Part shown: in pieces, positions 1 to 8,312 of the stretch
Layout of the letters: each line of letters opens with the position of its first letter
Numbering within the stretch: position 1 is the first letter of the stretch
Assembly: GCF_000739735.1 (NCBI RefSeq)
Contig: NZ_BBJF01000011.1
Location: 62,001-126,000 of the forward strand
Direction: 5' to 3'
DNA: 64,000 nucleotides
Source of the DNA: Paraburkholderia ginsengisoli NBRC 100965
Lineage (GTDB): Bacteria > Pseudomonadota > Gammaproteobacteria > Burkholderiales > Burkholderiaceae
The notes under the pieces: generated by a model
Databases searched by the model: none
Seen by the model: only the letters and a program-made list of their open reading frames with translations
What the model was told of the DNA's origin: nothing
Program-made: the position numbers and the translations under genes

Positions 1-174
1 GCGCAACATCGCATCGAACGCTGCATCGCCCGAAAACCAGCTCTTGCGCTGCTCGCCGAAGCCCGGCGCATCCGGCGCACCGAACCAGCAATCGAGCACT
101 TCGCGCGCCTGCGGCGCGAGCTCCGCGTAGTCGGCGATCGTCGAGTAAGGCGTCGCGCCCGACCCGTCAGCCAT
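1..174 (-). CDS. DUF924 family protein, N-terminal part only
   Basis: The first 58 codons of a minus-strand gene that runs off the left edge. The translation contains EVLDCWFG followed by a segment with R-K-S-W-F and a D-x-A-F-D motif, which is how DUF924 proteins begin (recognition from memory). DUF924 proteins have no well-established biochemical role. The ATG overlaps the stop of the upstream globin gene by 8 bases, so the two are probably translationally coupled in one operon. No function can be assigned from this fragment. Confidence 0.7.
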   Translation of the reverse strand, partial: MADGSGATPYSTIADYAELAPQAREVLDCWFGAPDAPGFGEQRKSWFSGDAAFDAMLR

Positions 175-580
175 TGCGGTTGCGCATCCAGTCCGCGGTC
201 TCGAAGAACGAGCCGAGCAGGCGTTCGCGCAGCGGCTCGGCAAGGCCGATGTCCTGCATCGCCCACGCCATGCATCTGAGCCACTGATCCCGCTCGCTCG
301 ACGCGATCGCAAACGGCAAGTGCCTCGCGCGCAACCGCGGATGGCCGAACCGGCTGATGTAGTGATCGGGGCCGCCCAGCCAGCCGCACAGAAACCAGAA
401 GAACTTGTCGCGCGAACCGTCCAGCGATTCGGGATGCAAGGCCCGAATGCCGGCGAAATCCGCTTCCAGATCCATCAGGTCGTAAAACCGGTCCACCAGT
501 TCACGCACACGCGCTTCGCCGCCGACCAGATCGAAGGCCGTCGGCTGCGCCGCGGACACTTCGTCGTTCAAATCGCTCAT
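167..580 (-). CDS. Group II truncated haemoglobin-like globin
   Basis: A 137-residue protein of truncated-globin length. The start chosen is MSDLNDEVS at 580; a longer upstream reading would run into the neighbouring gene. Features of the bacterial trHbO/group II fold are GGEARVRELVDRFYDLM (helix B region with a Phe-Tyr pair), a W-F-L-C-G-W-L-GGP stretch, and FGHPRLRARHLPF carrying the likely proximal haem-ligand histidine. Such proteins bind O2 or NO in the cytoplasm and are linked to oxidative and nitrosative stress or oxygen supply (family knowledge). It overlaps the downstream DUF924 gene by 8 bases and lies 25 bases after the ABC permease gene on the same strand. Confidence 0.85.
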   Translation of the reverse strand: MSDLNDEVSAAQPTAFDLVGGEARVRELVDRFYDLMDLEADFAGIRALHPESLDGSRDKFFWFLCGWLGGPDHYISRFGHPRLRARHLPFAIASSERDQWLRCMAWAMQDIGLAEPLRERLLGSFFETADWMRNRNG

Positions 581-605
581 AACCTGCTCATCAACTGATA
601 AAAAA

Positions 606-3200
606 TCACGCGTCCCGCAGCGATTGCAACGCGGGCCGCGCCAACACATGCCGCAAGCTCATCCAGCCGCCGATGCCGGCGCAGGCAATACCCGCGGCGA
701 CACCCGCCGGCAGCAGCCACGGATTGAAACTCAGATAGAACTCGAACACGCGCGTGGCCAACACCCAGCCGATGATCTGCGCGCCGACCGCCGCCATCGC
801 CCCGGCCAGCGCGCCGACCGCGACGAACTCGGCGATCTGCACCGCGCGCACCTGGCGATGCGACGCCCCCAGCGCGCGCAGCAGCGCGGATTCTCGCATA
901 CGCTCGTCGCGCGTGCCCGCGAGCGCCGCGTACAGCACCAGTACGCCCGCCGCCAGCGTGAACGCGAACAGGAACTGCACCGCGCCGATCACCTGCTGCA
1001 ACACGCGCTGAATCTGCGCGAGAATCGGCCCGGTGTCGATGGCGGTGAGGTTCGGATATGCGCCGATCAAACCGTCGATGGTCGACTGCTTTTCCTGCGG
1101 CAGATGGAAGCTCGTGATGAACGTCGCCGGGAAATCCTGCAACGCGGCCGGTGGCATCAGCACGAAGAAGTTGACCTTGAACGAACCCCAGTCGAGCTTG
1201 CGCACGCTCGTCACCGGCGCGTCGATCTGCAAGCCGGTCACGTCGAAACGCAGCACGTCGCCGGGCTTCACGTTGATTAGCTTCGCCAGGCCCTGCTCGA
1301 TCGAAATCTGCGGCGTCTTCGTGTCGCCGTACCACGTGCCGGCGGCGATGCGGTTGTCGTCGGGCAGCTCGGTCGTGTATGACAGATTGAATTCGCGATC
1401 CACCAGACGCTTCGCGTCGTCGCCCTTGAACGAGTCCGGATTGACCGGCTTGCCGTTGATCGAGGTGAGCCGCCCGCGCACCATCGGCGAGAGTGCCGTG
1501 CCGGGTACGCCATGCGTGTCCAGATAATGCGTGACCGCGTCGCGCTGATCGGGCTGGATGTCGATGATGAATTCGTTCGGCGCATCCGGCGGCGTCGATT
1601 TGCGCCAGCCTTCGACGAGGTCGTTGCGTGTCATCGCGATCAGCAACAGGCACATCAGGCCGATGCCGAGCGCGGTGATCTGCAACGCGCTTGCACTGCT
1701 GCGCCGCTCCAGCGACGCCAGCGCATAACGCCAGCCGATCCCCGCGTTCACGCGCTCGCTGCGCACGAGACGCGCCGCGCCCCACAGCGCGAGCCGCGCG
1801 ATGCACGCGAACACCAGCAGCCCGCCCGCGAAGCCGCCCGCGACGATCCCGCCCAACTTCAACTCGCCCGCCGCGACGATCAGCAGCGCGGCGAACAGCG
1901 CGATGCCGAGTGCGTATGCGGCCCACGCGGTGCGTCCCTCTTCACCCCATTCGCGGCGCAGCACGCGCACCGGCGGCACTCGCGTAAGCGGCAGCAACGG
2001 CGGCAGCGCGAAGCCGAGCAACAGCACGAGGCCCGCCGCGATGCCCTGCAGCGCGGGCCACACGGTCGGGTACGGCAGCGCGACGTCGATCAGACTGCCG
2101 AGCCAGGTCAGCAATGCGAGATGGCCGAGATAGCCGAGCGCGACACCCAGCGCGCCGCCGATCACCCCAAGCCCGACGAACTCGAGCGTGAACAGCGCGC
2201 GCAGCGCGGCCTGGCTCACGCCGAGACAGCGCATCGCCGCGCAGCCGTCCAGATGCCGGCGCATATAGCGATGCGCGGCCATCGCGATCGCCACCGCCGC
2301 GAGCAGCGCGGTGAGCAGCGACACGAGCGTGAGGAAATGACTCGCGCGATCGAGCGTCTGGCGCACTTGCGGCTGGCCGTCCTGCAACGATTCGAGCGCG
2401 ACGCCGCGCATCTTGCCGCCGTCCACCTTGCCGTGCGCGAACTGCGCAAACTTCGCCACCGACGCGTCCGGGCCCGCCACCAGCAACCGGTAGGTCACGC
2501 GGCTACCGAACGTGATGAGGCCGGTCGACTGCACTTCGTCGGCGCGCAGCATCAGACGCGGCGAGAAGTTGACGAACGAAAAGCCCCGATCCAGCTCACG
2601 AGTGATCAGCGCGCCGATCGTGAAGCTGCGAGTGCCGACCTTCACGGTGTCGCCGACACGCAGCTTCAACGCGTCGAGCAGCGCCTGATCGGCCCACACG
2701 GTGCCGGGCGCCGGAATCGATTGCGCAGGATGGTCCGGCGCGCCAGGCGCCAGCGCGATCCGCAACGCGCCGCGCAGAGGATAACCGGGCGACACCGCCT
2801 TGATCGCGGCGAGACGCGAGACCGGCTGCGCACCATTCGCGCCGGTCGAGTTGATCATGCTGGGGAAGATTGCCGTGCTAGCGGTGTTCAAACCGAGCGC
2901 TTTGGCTTGCGCGGCGAATTGCGGATCGACCGGATGATCGGCGCGCACGATGAAGTCGGCGGCGATCATCCGCCGCGCATCACGCTCCAGTCCCTGATGC
3001 AGGCGATCGGCCAGAAAGCCCACGCTCGACAGCGCCGCGACGGCCAGGATCAGCGCCAACAGCAACATCGTCAATTCGCCGGCGCGCCAGTCGCGCGCGG
3101 TCATGCGGATGGCCTGACGCAGCAGATCCCTGCCGCCGAGCCGGCGCGCCGGCGTTGAGTGGTTGGCGCGCGCTGCGGAGCCCCGTAACGTATCGCTCAA
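606..3200 (-). CDS. FtsX-type ABC transporter permease (YbbP-like)
   Basis: An 864-residue inner-membrane protein with the layout of large permeases of the YbbP/MacB-FtsX superfamily. There is one transmembrane helix near residues 43-63, a periplasmic domain of about 200 residues, a central bundle of helices around residues 265-480, a second periplasmic domain, and three C-terminal helices from about residue 740 (Q-F-L-F-A-F-T-L-A-A-G-V-L-V). The partner ATPase (YbbA/LolD type) is not in this window, so it must be encoded elsewhere or on a lost neighbour. The substrate is unknown; the family is usually linked to lipoprotein or lipid handling and export. The start overlaps the stop of the DUF4126 gene (3197-3200), suggesting translational coupling. 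Confidence 0.85.
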   Translation of the reverse strand: MSDTLRGSAARANHSTPARRLGGRDLLRQAIRMTARDWRAGELTMLLLALILAVAALSSVGFLADRLHQGLERDARRMIAADFIVRADHPVDPQFAAQAKALGLNTASTAIFPSMINSTGANGAQPVSRLAAIKAVSPGYPLRGALRIALAPGAPDHPAQSIPAPGTVWADQALLDALKLRVGDTVKVGTRSFTIGALITRELDRGFSFVNFSPRLMLRADEVQSTGLITFGSRVTYRLLVAGPDASVAKFAQFAHGKVDGGKMRGVALESLQDGQPQVRQTLDRASHFLTLVSLLTALLAAVAIAMAAHRYMRRHLDGCAAMRCLGVSQAALRALFTLEFVGLGVIGGALGVALGYLGHLALLTWLGSLIDVALPYPTVWPALQGIAAGLVLLLGFALPPLLPLTRVPPVRVLRREWGEEGRTAWAAYALGIALFAALLIVAAGELKLGGIVAGGFAGGLLVFACIARLALWGAARLVRSERVNAGIGWRYALASLERRSSASALQITALGIGLMCLLLIAMTRNDLVEGWRKSTPPDAPNEFIIDIQPDQRDAVTHYLDTHGVPGTALSPMVRGRLTSINGKPVNPDSFKGDDAKRLVDREFNLSYTTELPDDNRIAAGTWYGDTKTPQISIEQGLAKLINVKPGDVLRFDVTGLQIDAPVTSVRKLDWGSFKVNFFVLMPPAALQDFPATFITSFHLPQEKQSTIDGLIGAYPNLTAIDTGPILAQIQRVLQQVIGAVQFLFAFTLAAGVLVLYAALAGTRDERMRESALLRALGASHRQVRAVQIAEFVAVGALAGAMAAVGAQIIGWVLATRVFEFYLSFNPWLLPAGVAAGIACAGIGGWMSLRHVLARPALQSLRDA

Positions 3201-3808
3201 TCGTGCCTGCTCCTGGCAAAACGCGACACCATGTGCGTGGCCATGCCGCGAAAGCCGCCCTGCACGCCGCGCCAGAGTCGCGGCAACGCCCAGGCGGCCA
3301 GCATCAGGAAGCCCACCATCAGCACGAGGAACACGAGCGGCACGAGCAGCGCGAGCAGCATGCCGCCGAACACGAGGCCGTCTTCAGCGGTGGAGGTGAC
3401 GACATTCGACACCGGCTCCGGCGACAGGTTGATGAGCGCGCGCGTGCCCGCCTTCGCCAGATGCGCGGTGCCCGCCAGCGTGCCGCCCGCGAGCGCGGCC
3501 ACCGTCAGCAGCGCCGGATCGGCATGGCCGAGCGCGCCCGCTGCCAGCACCGCGCCGGCCGGAATGCGGATGAACGTGTGGACCGCGTCCCACAACGAAT
3601 CGAACGCGGGGATCTTGTCGGCGAGGAATTCGGTGAGCGTCAGCACGGCCGCCGCGCCGATCACCCACGGCGACGACAGTGCGGACAGCGTATCGGGAAG
3701 ATGAATGAAGCCGAGGCGTTCGAACACGCCGGCCAGCAGGACCGTCAGATAGAGGCGCAGACCGCTGCCCCACGAAAGGCCTGCAGCAAGCGAAAGGGAT
3801 TCAAGCAT
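3197..3808 (-). CDS. DUF4126 family membrane protein
   Basis: A 203-residue protein with about five hydrophobic segments. The N-terminus MLESLSLAAGLSWGSGLRLY and the pattern F-L-A-D-K-I-P-x-F-D-S-x-W-D are typical of DUF4126 proteins, which are small integral membrane proteins of unknown function. It is first in a run of four minus-strand genes (DUF4126, ABC permease, globin, DUF924) with overlapping or close junctions. A perfect TATAAT about 140 bases upstream is a likely promoter for the group. Function is unknown. Confidence 0.8.
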   Translation of the reverse strand: MLESLSLAAGLSWGSGLRLYLTVLLAGVFERLGFIHLPDTLSALSSPWVIGAAAVLTLTEFLADKIPAFDSLWDAVHTFIRIPAGAVLAAGALGHADPALLTVAALAGGTLAGTAHLAKAGTRALINLSPEPVSNVVTSTAEDGLVFGGMLLALLVPLVFLVLMVGFLMLAAWALPRLWRGVQGGFRGMATHMVSRFARSRHD

Positions 3809-4112
3809 GGCCGCCTCCAGGCGCGCTGTGCGTGCCGGGCGTTTCGGCGGGCGGAAACGGGAAGCCCCACACCGAAGTCGTCAGACCCGCGCCAAGCCGG
3901 CCGCGCCATAGGGGCCGCGGGCAATGTCAGGTTGGATTCGGTTTCATTATAGCCACCTTAATTCGCAGGACGTCGAGCGGCGATCAATCGGCGGGGTCGG
4001 TGTGGCGTCGGGCAGACGCGGTGCGCTCACCAGGGTGAGCGCGGTTTCGCCGCGCGGGCCCGAACAACGAGATTCACGGCGGGCCCCAATGCGCGGCCTT
4101 GCAGCCCGTCGA
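3809..4112. other. Intergenic region between sugE and DUF4126 genes
   Basis: A 304-base gap. It contains the leader and -10 element of the DUF4126 operon. No supported gene and no clear U-tailed hairpin after sugE was seen. Confidence 0.5.
3946..3951 (-). promoter_or_regulatory. -10 element (TATAAT) for the DUF4126 operon
   Basis: Read on the minus strand this is a perfect TATAAT, within GTGGCTATAATG. It lies about 138 bases upstream of the DUF4126 start. No convincing -35 hexamer sits 16-18 bases upstream, so the promoter may be weak or activator-dependent. Confidence 0.45.
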
Positions 4113-4433
4113 TCAATGCCCCGACGACAGCTTCAGCCCGATCAGCCCAATCACGATCAGCGACGCACTGGCGACGCGCGCGACGCTCAGCGCCTCGCCC
4201 ATCATCACGACGCCGAAGATGAATGCGCCGACGGCGCCGATCCCCGTCCACACCGCGTAGGCCGTGCCGAGCGGCAACTGGCGCATCGCGACGGCGAGCA
4301 GCGCGAAACTGCCGAGCGCGGTCACGATCGTGAACACGGACGGCCACAGGCGGGTGAAACCTTCGGAGGTCTTGAGGCCGGCCGCCCACGCGACTTCGAG
4401 CAAACCGGCAATCAATAGGAGAAACCAGGACAT
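4113..4433 (-). CDS. sugE: SMR-family guanidinium exporter (SugE/Gdx)
   Basis: A 106-residue protein with four transmembrane helices. It matches the SugE/Gdx branch of small multidrug resistance transporters. The N-terminus MSWFLLLIAGLLEVAWA carries the essential membrane glutamate (E13), followed by GLKTSEGFTRLWPS and the signature P-L-G-T-A-Y-A-V-W-T-G-I-G-A-V-G. Gdx proteins exchange protons for guanidinium in the inner membrane as antiparallel dimers (family knowledge). A guanidine-II riboswitch directly upstream supports guanidinium as the substrate rather than quaternary amines. A GGAGC ribosome site precedes the ATG. It is transcribed alone. Confidence 0.95.
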   Translation of the reverse strand: MSWFLLLIAGLLEVAWAAGLKTSEGFTRLWPSVFTIVTALGSFALLAVAMRQLPLGTAYAVWTGIGAVGAFIFGVVMMGEALSVARVASASLIVIGLIGLKLSSGH

Positions 4434-4456
4434 GAAAACAGCTCCATGAAAAAAAT

Positions 4457-4500
4457 GGGGCCGTCCCCGTTCGTAGCAAAAGCGTAAGGCCGTCCTTACG
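4457..4500 (-). promoter_or_regulatory. Guanidine-II (mini-ykkC) riboswitch controlling sugE
   Basis: On the minus strand the leader contains two small hairpins with identical ACGG tetraloops. The first is CGTAAGG-ACGG-CCTTACG (4500-4483, 7-bp stem). The second is GGGG-ACGG-CCCC (4468-4457, 4-bp stem). They are separated by 14 bases. Tandem hairpins with ACGR loops define the guanidine-II class, which dimerises on binding guanidinium and frees the ribosome site. Here the second hairpin ends about 12 bases before GGAGC, consistent with translational control. The likely transcription start lies just before the first hairpin. Confidence 0.93.
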
Positions 4501-4507
4501 AAGCGTA

Positions 4508-4513
4508 ATTATA
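4508..4513 (-). promoter_or_regulatory. -10 element (TATAAT) for sugE
   Basis: A perfect TATAAT on the minus strand, 8 bases ahead of the first riboswitch hairpin, so the transcript would begin with the riboswitch. The -35 region falls in the last bases of, or just after, kdpE and is not well conserved. Confidence 0.65.
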
Positions 4514-4546
4514 TCGAAGCACCGCGCGCGCCGCTTCGGGGCCGGC

Positions 4547-5245
4547 TTACACCGCGCCCACCAGCCGGTAGCCGACGCCGGTCTCCGTGATGATGTGCTC
4601 GGGCTGCGCCGGGTCGCGCTCCAGCTTGCCGCGCAGATGCGCCATGTAGATGCGCAGATAGTGATGGCTCTCGACATGCGACGGCCCCCACACGTCGCGC
4701 AGCAGCTGCCGGTGCGTCAGCACGCGGCCCGCGTGGCGCACGAGCGTCGCGAGCAGGCGGTACTCGATCGGCGTCAGATGGACCGCGGCGCCGTCGCGCG
4801 AGACCTGGCGCAACGCGAGGTCGACGATGACCGCGCCGAAGCGCACCTGCGGCGACTCGTTCGCGCCGCCGTGATTGCGCCGCCGCATCTGCGCGCGGAT
4901 GCGCGCCAGCAGTTCGGACACGCCGAACGGCTTGGTCAGATAGTCGTCCGCGCCGGCGTCGAGCGCGGCGACCTTCTCGCTCTCCTGGGTGCGCGCCGAC
5001 AGCACGATCACCGGCAGCTCGCTCCAACCGCGCAATTCGCGGATCACGTCGAGGCCGTCGGTATCGGGCAGGCCGAGATCGACGATCACGAGATCGGGCT
5101 TGCGGGTCGCGGCTTCGACGAGCCCCTGCTTGCCGGTTTCGGCATCGTGCACGACGATGCCCTCGCCTTCGAGCGCGGTGCGTACAAAGCGGCGGATCTG
5201 CTTTTCATCTTCGATCAGCACGACGGTGATGCTCGGGTCACTCAT
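4547..5245 (-). CDS. kdpE: KdpE, OmpR-family response regulator of K+ uptake
   Basis: A 232-residue regulator that activates kdpFABC when phosphorylated by KdpD. The receiver domain (residues 1-120) has the acidic pair in V-V-L-I-E-D-E, the phospho-acceptor Asp in V-I-V-D-L-G-L-P, and the conserved Lys in Y-L-T-K-P-F. The C-terminal winged helix-turn-helix (about 130-230) includes H-L-T-P-I-E-Y-R-L-L and G-V-G-Y-R-L. The start MSDPSITVV is chosen because a longer reading would lie within kdpD. It overlaps kdpD by 8 bases, so the pair is co-translated. Confidence 0.96.
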   Translation of the reverse strand: MSDPSITVVLIEDEKQIRRFVRTALEGEGIVVHDAETGKQGLVEAATRKPDLVIVDLGLPDTDGLDVIRELRGWSELPVIVLSARTQESEKVAALDAGADDYLTKPFGVSELLARIRAQMRRRNHGGANESPQVRFGAVIVDLALRQVSRDGAAVHLTPIEYRLLATLVRHAGRVLTHRQLLRDVWGPSHVESHHYLRIYMAHLRGKLERDPAQPEHIITETGVGYRLVGAV

Positions 5246-8132
5246 GGGACGGCCTGGCTTGCGGGTGGAGGGTGGCGGCGCGCTCGGCTTGCGCATCGCT
5301 GGGACGATCGACGTCGAGGTGGAGGTCGGCATGCAGCGGCGCGTCCGCGCCTTCGTCTTCCAGTGCATCCGGCGCATCGGGCGGCGTGTCGGCCGGCAGC
5401 GTGAACCAGAAGCGCGCGCCTTCGACGCGGCCGTCCGCGGCGAGCCGGTTGAGCGCGCCGATTGTACCGCCGTGCGCCTCGACGATCGCGCGGCAGATCG
5501 CGAGCCCGAGACCAATGCCCGGCTTGGCCGACTCCTTCTCGCCGCGCGTGAATTTTTCGAACACGCGCGCTTCCATGCCGGCGGGCAGACCGGGGCCGGT
5601 GTCGTCGACGGTGACGCGCACGAACGGCTTGTCGTCCGCGTCGATGCGTTGCGCGCCGATCGTCAACGGCGTAGTGGGCGCGGTGTACTTGGCCGCGTTT
5701 TCGAACAGGTTCGAGAAGAGCCGCTCCATCAGCACCGCGTCCAGATGCAGCAGCGGCAGATCGGCGGGCAATCTTACTTGCACCGGATGCCCTGCCAGCA
5801 CGCGCCTGCATGCGCGCAGCGCGGCGCCCACCGTTTCTTCGAGCAGCGTCCACTGCCGGTTCAGTTGCAGGCTGCCCGCCTGCAGACGCGCCATGTCGAG
5901 CAGATTCGTGACGATGCCGGTCATGCGCAACGCTTCCTCGTGAATCGCGTCGACGAGCTCGTCGGTGGGTTGCGCTGGCGCACCCGCTTCGATGGGCGCC
6001 TTGCGCGTTTGCGCGAGCATCGACGAGAAGCCGACGATGGTCGTTAATGGCGTGCGCAGATCGTGCGAGATCGCGGACAACAACGAGTTGCGCAAGCGCT
6101 CCGACTCCATGTTGACGAGCGCGTCGCGCGCGATGTCGACGTAATGCACCCGCTCCAACGCCAGCGCGATCTGCGCGGCGAACGCGTCGAGCATCCGTTG
6201 CTGCTCGGGCACGTCCAGCTCGCCCTCATCGCGCAGCACGACCGCGAGCACGCCGCGCGTGCGCATCGGCGCCTTCAGCGGCAGATAGAACGCGGCGGCG
6301 GCCGGCAGCGTGTCGGTGCCGTGACCGGCCGGCTTCTGTTGATCGTAGACCCACTGTCCGACATCAAGGTCGAGCAGTTCGCCTTCGAGCGTGATCGCCG
6401 CGTCCGGGTCCTCGATCTTCTGTTTGACCTGATCGGCGCTGTCCGGCAGCAGGATCGCGACGCGCGCGCCGAACACTTCACTCACATGGCGACTGCCGAT
6501 CCCGACGATCTGCTCGGTGGTCAGCGCGGCCGCGAGTTCGCGCGCCATCGCGTACATCGCGCCGGTGCGTTGCTCGCGACGTCGCGCGACACTCGCCTCG
6601 CGGCGCAGGCTCGACGTCAGATGGCTGATCACGAGCGACGTCAGCAGCATGCCGAAGAAGGTCAACAGGTATTGCGTATCGGACACCGACAGCGACATGC
6701 GCGGCGGCACGAAGAAGAAATCGAACGCGGCCACGCTGAGAAACGACAGTACGACGCCCGGCCCGCGCCCAAGTTTCACGGCAGTGAAGATCACGCCGAG
6801 CAGATACAGCATCACGAGGTTGGTCAGATCGATGCGGTCGATCAGTTGGCTCGACAGCAGCGTGATGCCCGCGCAGATCACCAGCGCGAGGCCGTATGCA
6901 CGCGGCGGCGAACGACGTTCACGCGCCGCGCTCAGCGCCTCGCGCCATGCGTTCGCGGTGGTGTTCAACAGACGGCGCTGCTCGCCGCCGTCGCGCTCCG
7001 ACGACGCGCGAATCAGCGTGACGTCGAGTTCGCCCGACTGCTCCGCGATCCGCTCGCCGAGCGGCCGACGCAGCCTGCGTTGAATGCCCACCCGCGACGA
7101 CGCGCCGGCCACCAGCTTCGACACGTTGCGCGCCTGCGCATAGCCGATCAACGCGGTGACCGCATCGGCGCCCGCGAGCGTCGCGGTTTCGGCGCCGAGT
7201 TCGGCGGCGAGCTTCAACGCGTTCAGCGTGCGTTCGCGCCGCGCGTCGGGCAGACGTTGCAGCGCGGGCGTTTCGACATAAACGGCGAGCCAGTCGGCTT
7301 TGAGACTCGCGGCGAGACGCGCCGCCGCACGCACGAGCGCGGGCGCTTCCGGACCCGGACCCACACACACCAGCAAACGCTCGCGCGCCTGCCAGATGCG
7401 CTGGATCGAACGGTCGGCGCGATATTCCCGCATCTGCGCATCGACGCGATCCGCGGTGCGACGCAATGCCAGCTCGCGCAGCGCGATCAGATTGCCCTTG
7501 CGAAAAAAGTTGCGCACCGCGCGCTCGGCCTGCTGCGGCAAATACACCTTGCCGTCGCGCATCCGGTCGAGCAGTTCCTCGGCGGGCAGGTCGACCAGCG
7601 TGACTTCGTCGGCGCGATCGAACACGCGGTCCGGCACCGTCTCCCACACGCGGATGCCGGTGATCTGGCCGACCACGTCGTTCAGGCTTTCGAGGTGCTG
7701 CACGTTGACCGTCGTATAGACGTCGATGCCGGCGTCGAGCAGTTCGTAGACGTCCTGCCAACGCTTCAGATGGCGCGCGCCCTGCACGTTCGAATGCGCG
7801 AGTTCATCGACGAGGATCAGTTGCGGCTTGCGTTCGAGCGCGGCGTCAAGATCGAACTCGCCGAGCTTGCGGCCGCGATACTCGATATGCGCGAGCGGCA
7901 GCACGTCGAGGCCGTCGAGCAGCGCGGCGGTCTCGCTGCGCCCATGCGTTTCGGCGATGCCGACCAGCACGTCCGCGCCTTCGTCGCGGCGGCGGCGCGC
8001 GGCCTGCAGCATCGCGTAGGTCTTGCCCACGCCGGCCGACGCGCCGAAGAAAACCTTCAGCCTGCCGCGCTGACGTTTTTCTTCGTCGCGTTGCAGCTTG
8101 TCGAGTAGTTCGTCAGGATCGGGGCGGTTCAT
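5238..8132 (-). CDS. kdpD: KdpD, K+/turgor-sensing histidine kinase
   Basis: A 964-residue membrane sensor. The N-terminal KdpD domain has a Walker A-like G-A-S-A-G-V-G-K-T near residue 34, followed by a universal-stress-like domain (about 250-370). Four transmembrane helices lie at about 410-510, including the hallmark A-A-F-D-F-F-F-V-P-P. A GAF-like region leads to a HisKA domain with the phosphorylated His in A-I-S-H-D-L-R-T-P-L (near 688) and a HATPase domain (D-T-G-P-G-L-P, G-I-G-L-G-L-A). It senses low K+/osmotic state and phosphorylates KdpE. The C-terminal tail after the kinase is unusually acidic and Ala/Pro-rich and looks disordered. A terminator separates the gene from kdpC. Confidence 0.96.
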   Translation of the reverse strand: MNRPDPDELLDKLQRDEEKRQRGRLKVFFGASAGVGKTYAMLQAARRRRDEGADVLVGIAETHGRSETAALLDGLDVLPLAHIEYRGRKLGEFDLDAALERKPQLILVDELAHSNVQGARHLKRWQDVYELLDAGIDVYTTVNVQHLESLNDVVGQITGIRVWETVPDRVFDRADEVTLVDLPAEELLDRMRDGKVYLPQQAERAVRNFFRKGNLIALRELALRRTADRVDAQMREYRADRSIQRIWQARERLLVCVGPGPEAPALVRAAARLAASLKADWLAVYVETPALQRLPDARRERTLNALKLAAELGAETATLAGADAVTALIGYAQARNVSKLVAGASSRVGIQRRLRRPLGERIAEQSGELDVTLIRASSERDGGEQRRLLNTTANAWREALSAARERRSPPRAYGLALVICAGITLLSSQLIDRIDLTNLVMLYLLGVIFTAVKLGRGPGVVLSFLSVAAFDFFFVPPRMSLSVSDTQYLLTFFGMLLTSLVISHLTSSLRREASVARRREQRTGAMYAMARELAAALTTEQIVGIGSRHVSEVFGARVAILLPDSADQVKQKIEDPDAAITLEGELLDLDVGQWVYDQQKPAGHGTDTLPAAAAFYLPLKAPMRTRGVLAVVLRDEGELDVPEQQRMLDAFAAQIALALERVHYVDIARDALVNMESERLRNSLLSAISHDLRTPLTTIVGFSSMLAQTRKAPIEAGAPAQPTDELVDAIHEEALRMTGIVTNLLDMARLQAGSLQLNRQWTLLEETVGAALRACRRVLAGHPVQVRLPADLPLLHLDAVLMERLFSNLFENAAKYTAPTTPLTIGAQRIDADDKPFVRVTVDDTGPGLPAGMEARVFEKFTRGEKESAKPGIGLGLAICRAIVEAHGGTIGALNRLAADGRVEGARFWFTLPADTPPDAPDALEDEGADAPLHADLHLDVDRPSDAQAERAATLHPQARPSHE

Positions 8133-8219
8133 GCTCAGTATTTTTCATCGTCGTGCGAGCGGCGGTGTACGCATGGTGGCACGGCCGGTGCCGGCCCGCA
8201 AATGGCCGCGCGGTGTGGC

Positions 8220-8261
8220 AAAAACAAAGGCCAGGGCGGCGTCGGGTGGACGCCGCCCTGG
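8220..8261 (-). terminator. Intrinsic terminator/attenuator between kdpC and kdpD
   Basis: Read on the minus strand, a perfect 13-bp stem (CCAGGGCGGCGTC pairing with GACGCCGCCCTGG, 5-base loop; 8231-8261) is followed by the T-rich tract CCTTTGTTTTTG. It sits 52 bases after the kdpC stop and about 88 bases before kdpD. It should end or attenuate kdpFABC transcripts and lower kdpDE expression. Confidence 0.8.
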
Positions 8262-8312
8262 CGAGTGGCGAGCCGCGGCACCTGGCCACGGCTGCGCGCG
8301 TTGAATGAACGA

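Noticed and set aside
577..1926. A minus-strand 449-codon frame overlapping the ABC permease gene
   Set aside because: It is the same strand but another frame of a well-supported gene, with Arg-rich nonsense composition.
1512..3158. A 548-codon open frame opposite the ABC permease gene
   Set aside because: The composition is the typical antisense signature (R, Q, H, A) and there is no ribosome site or family match.
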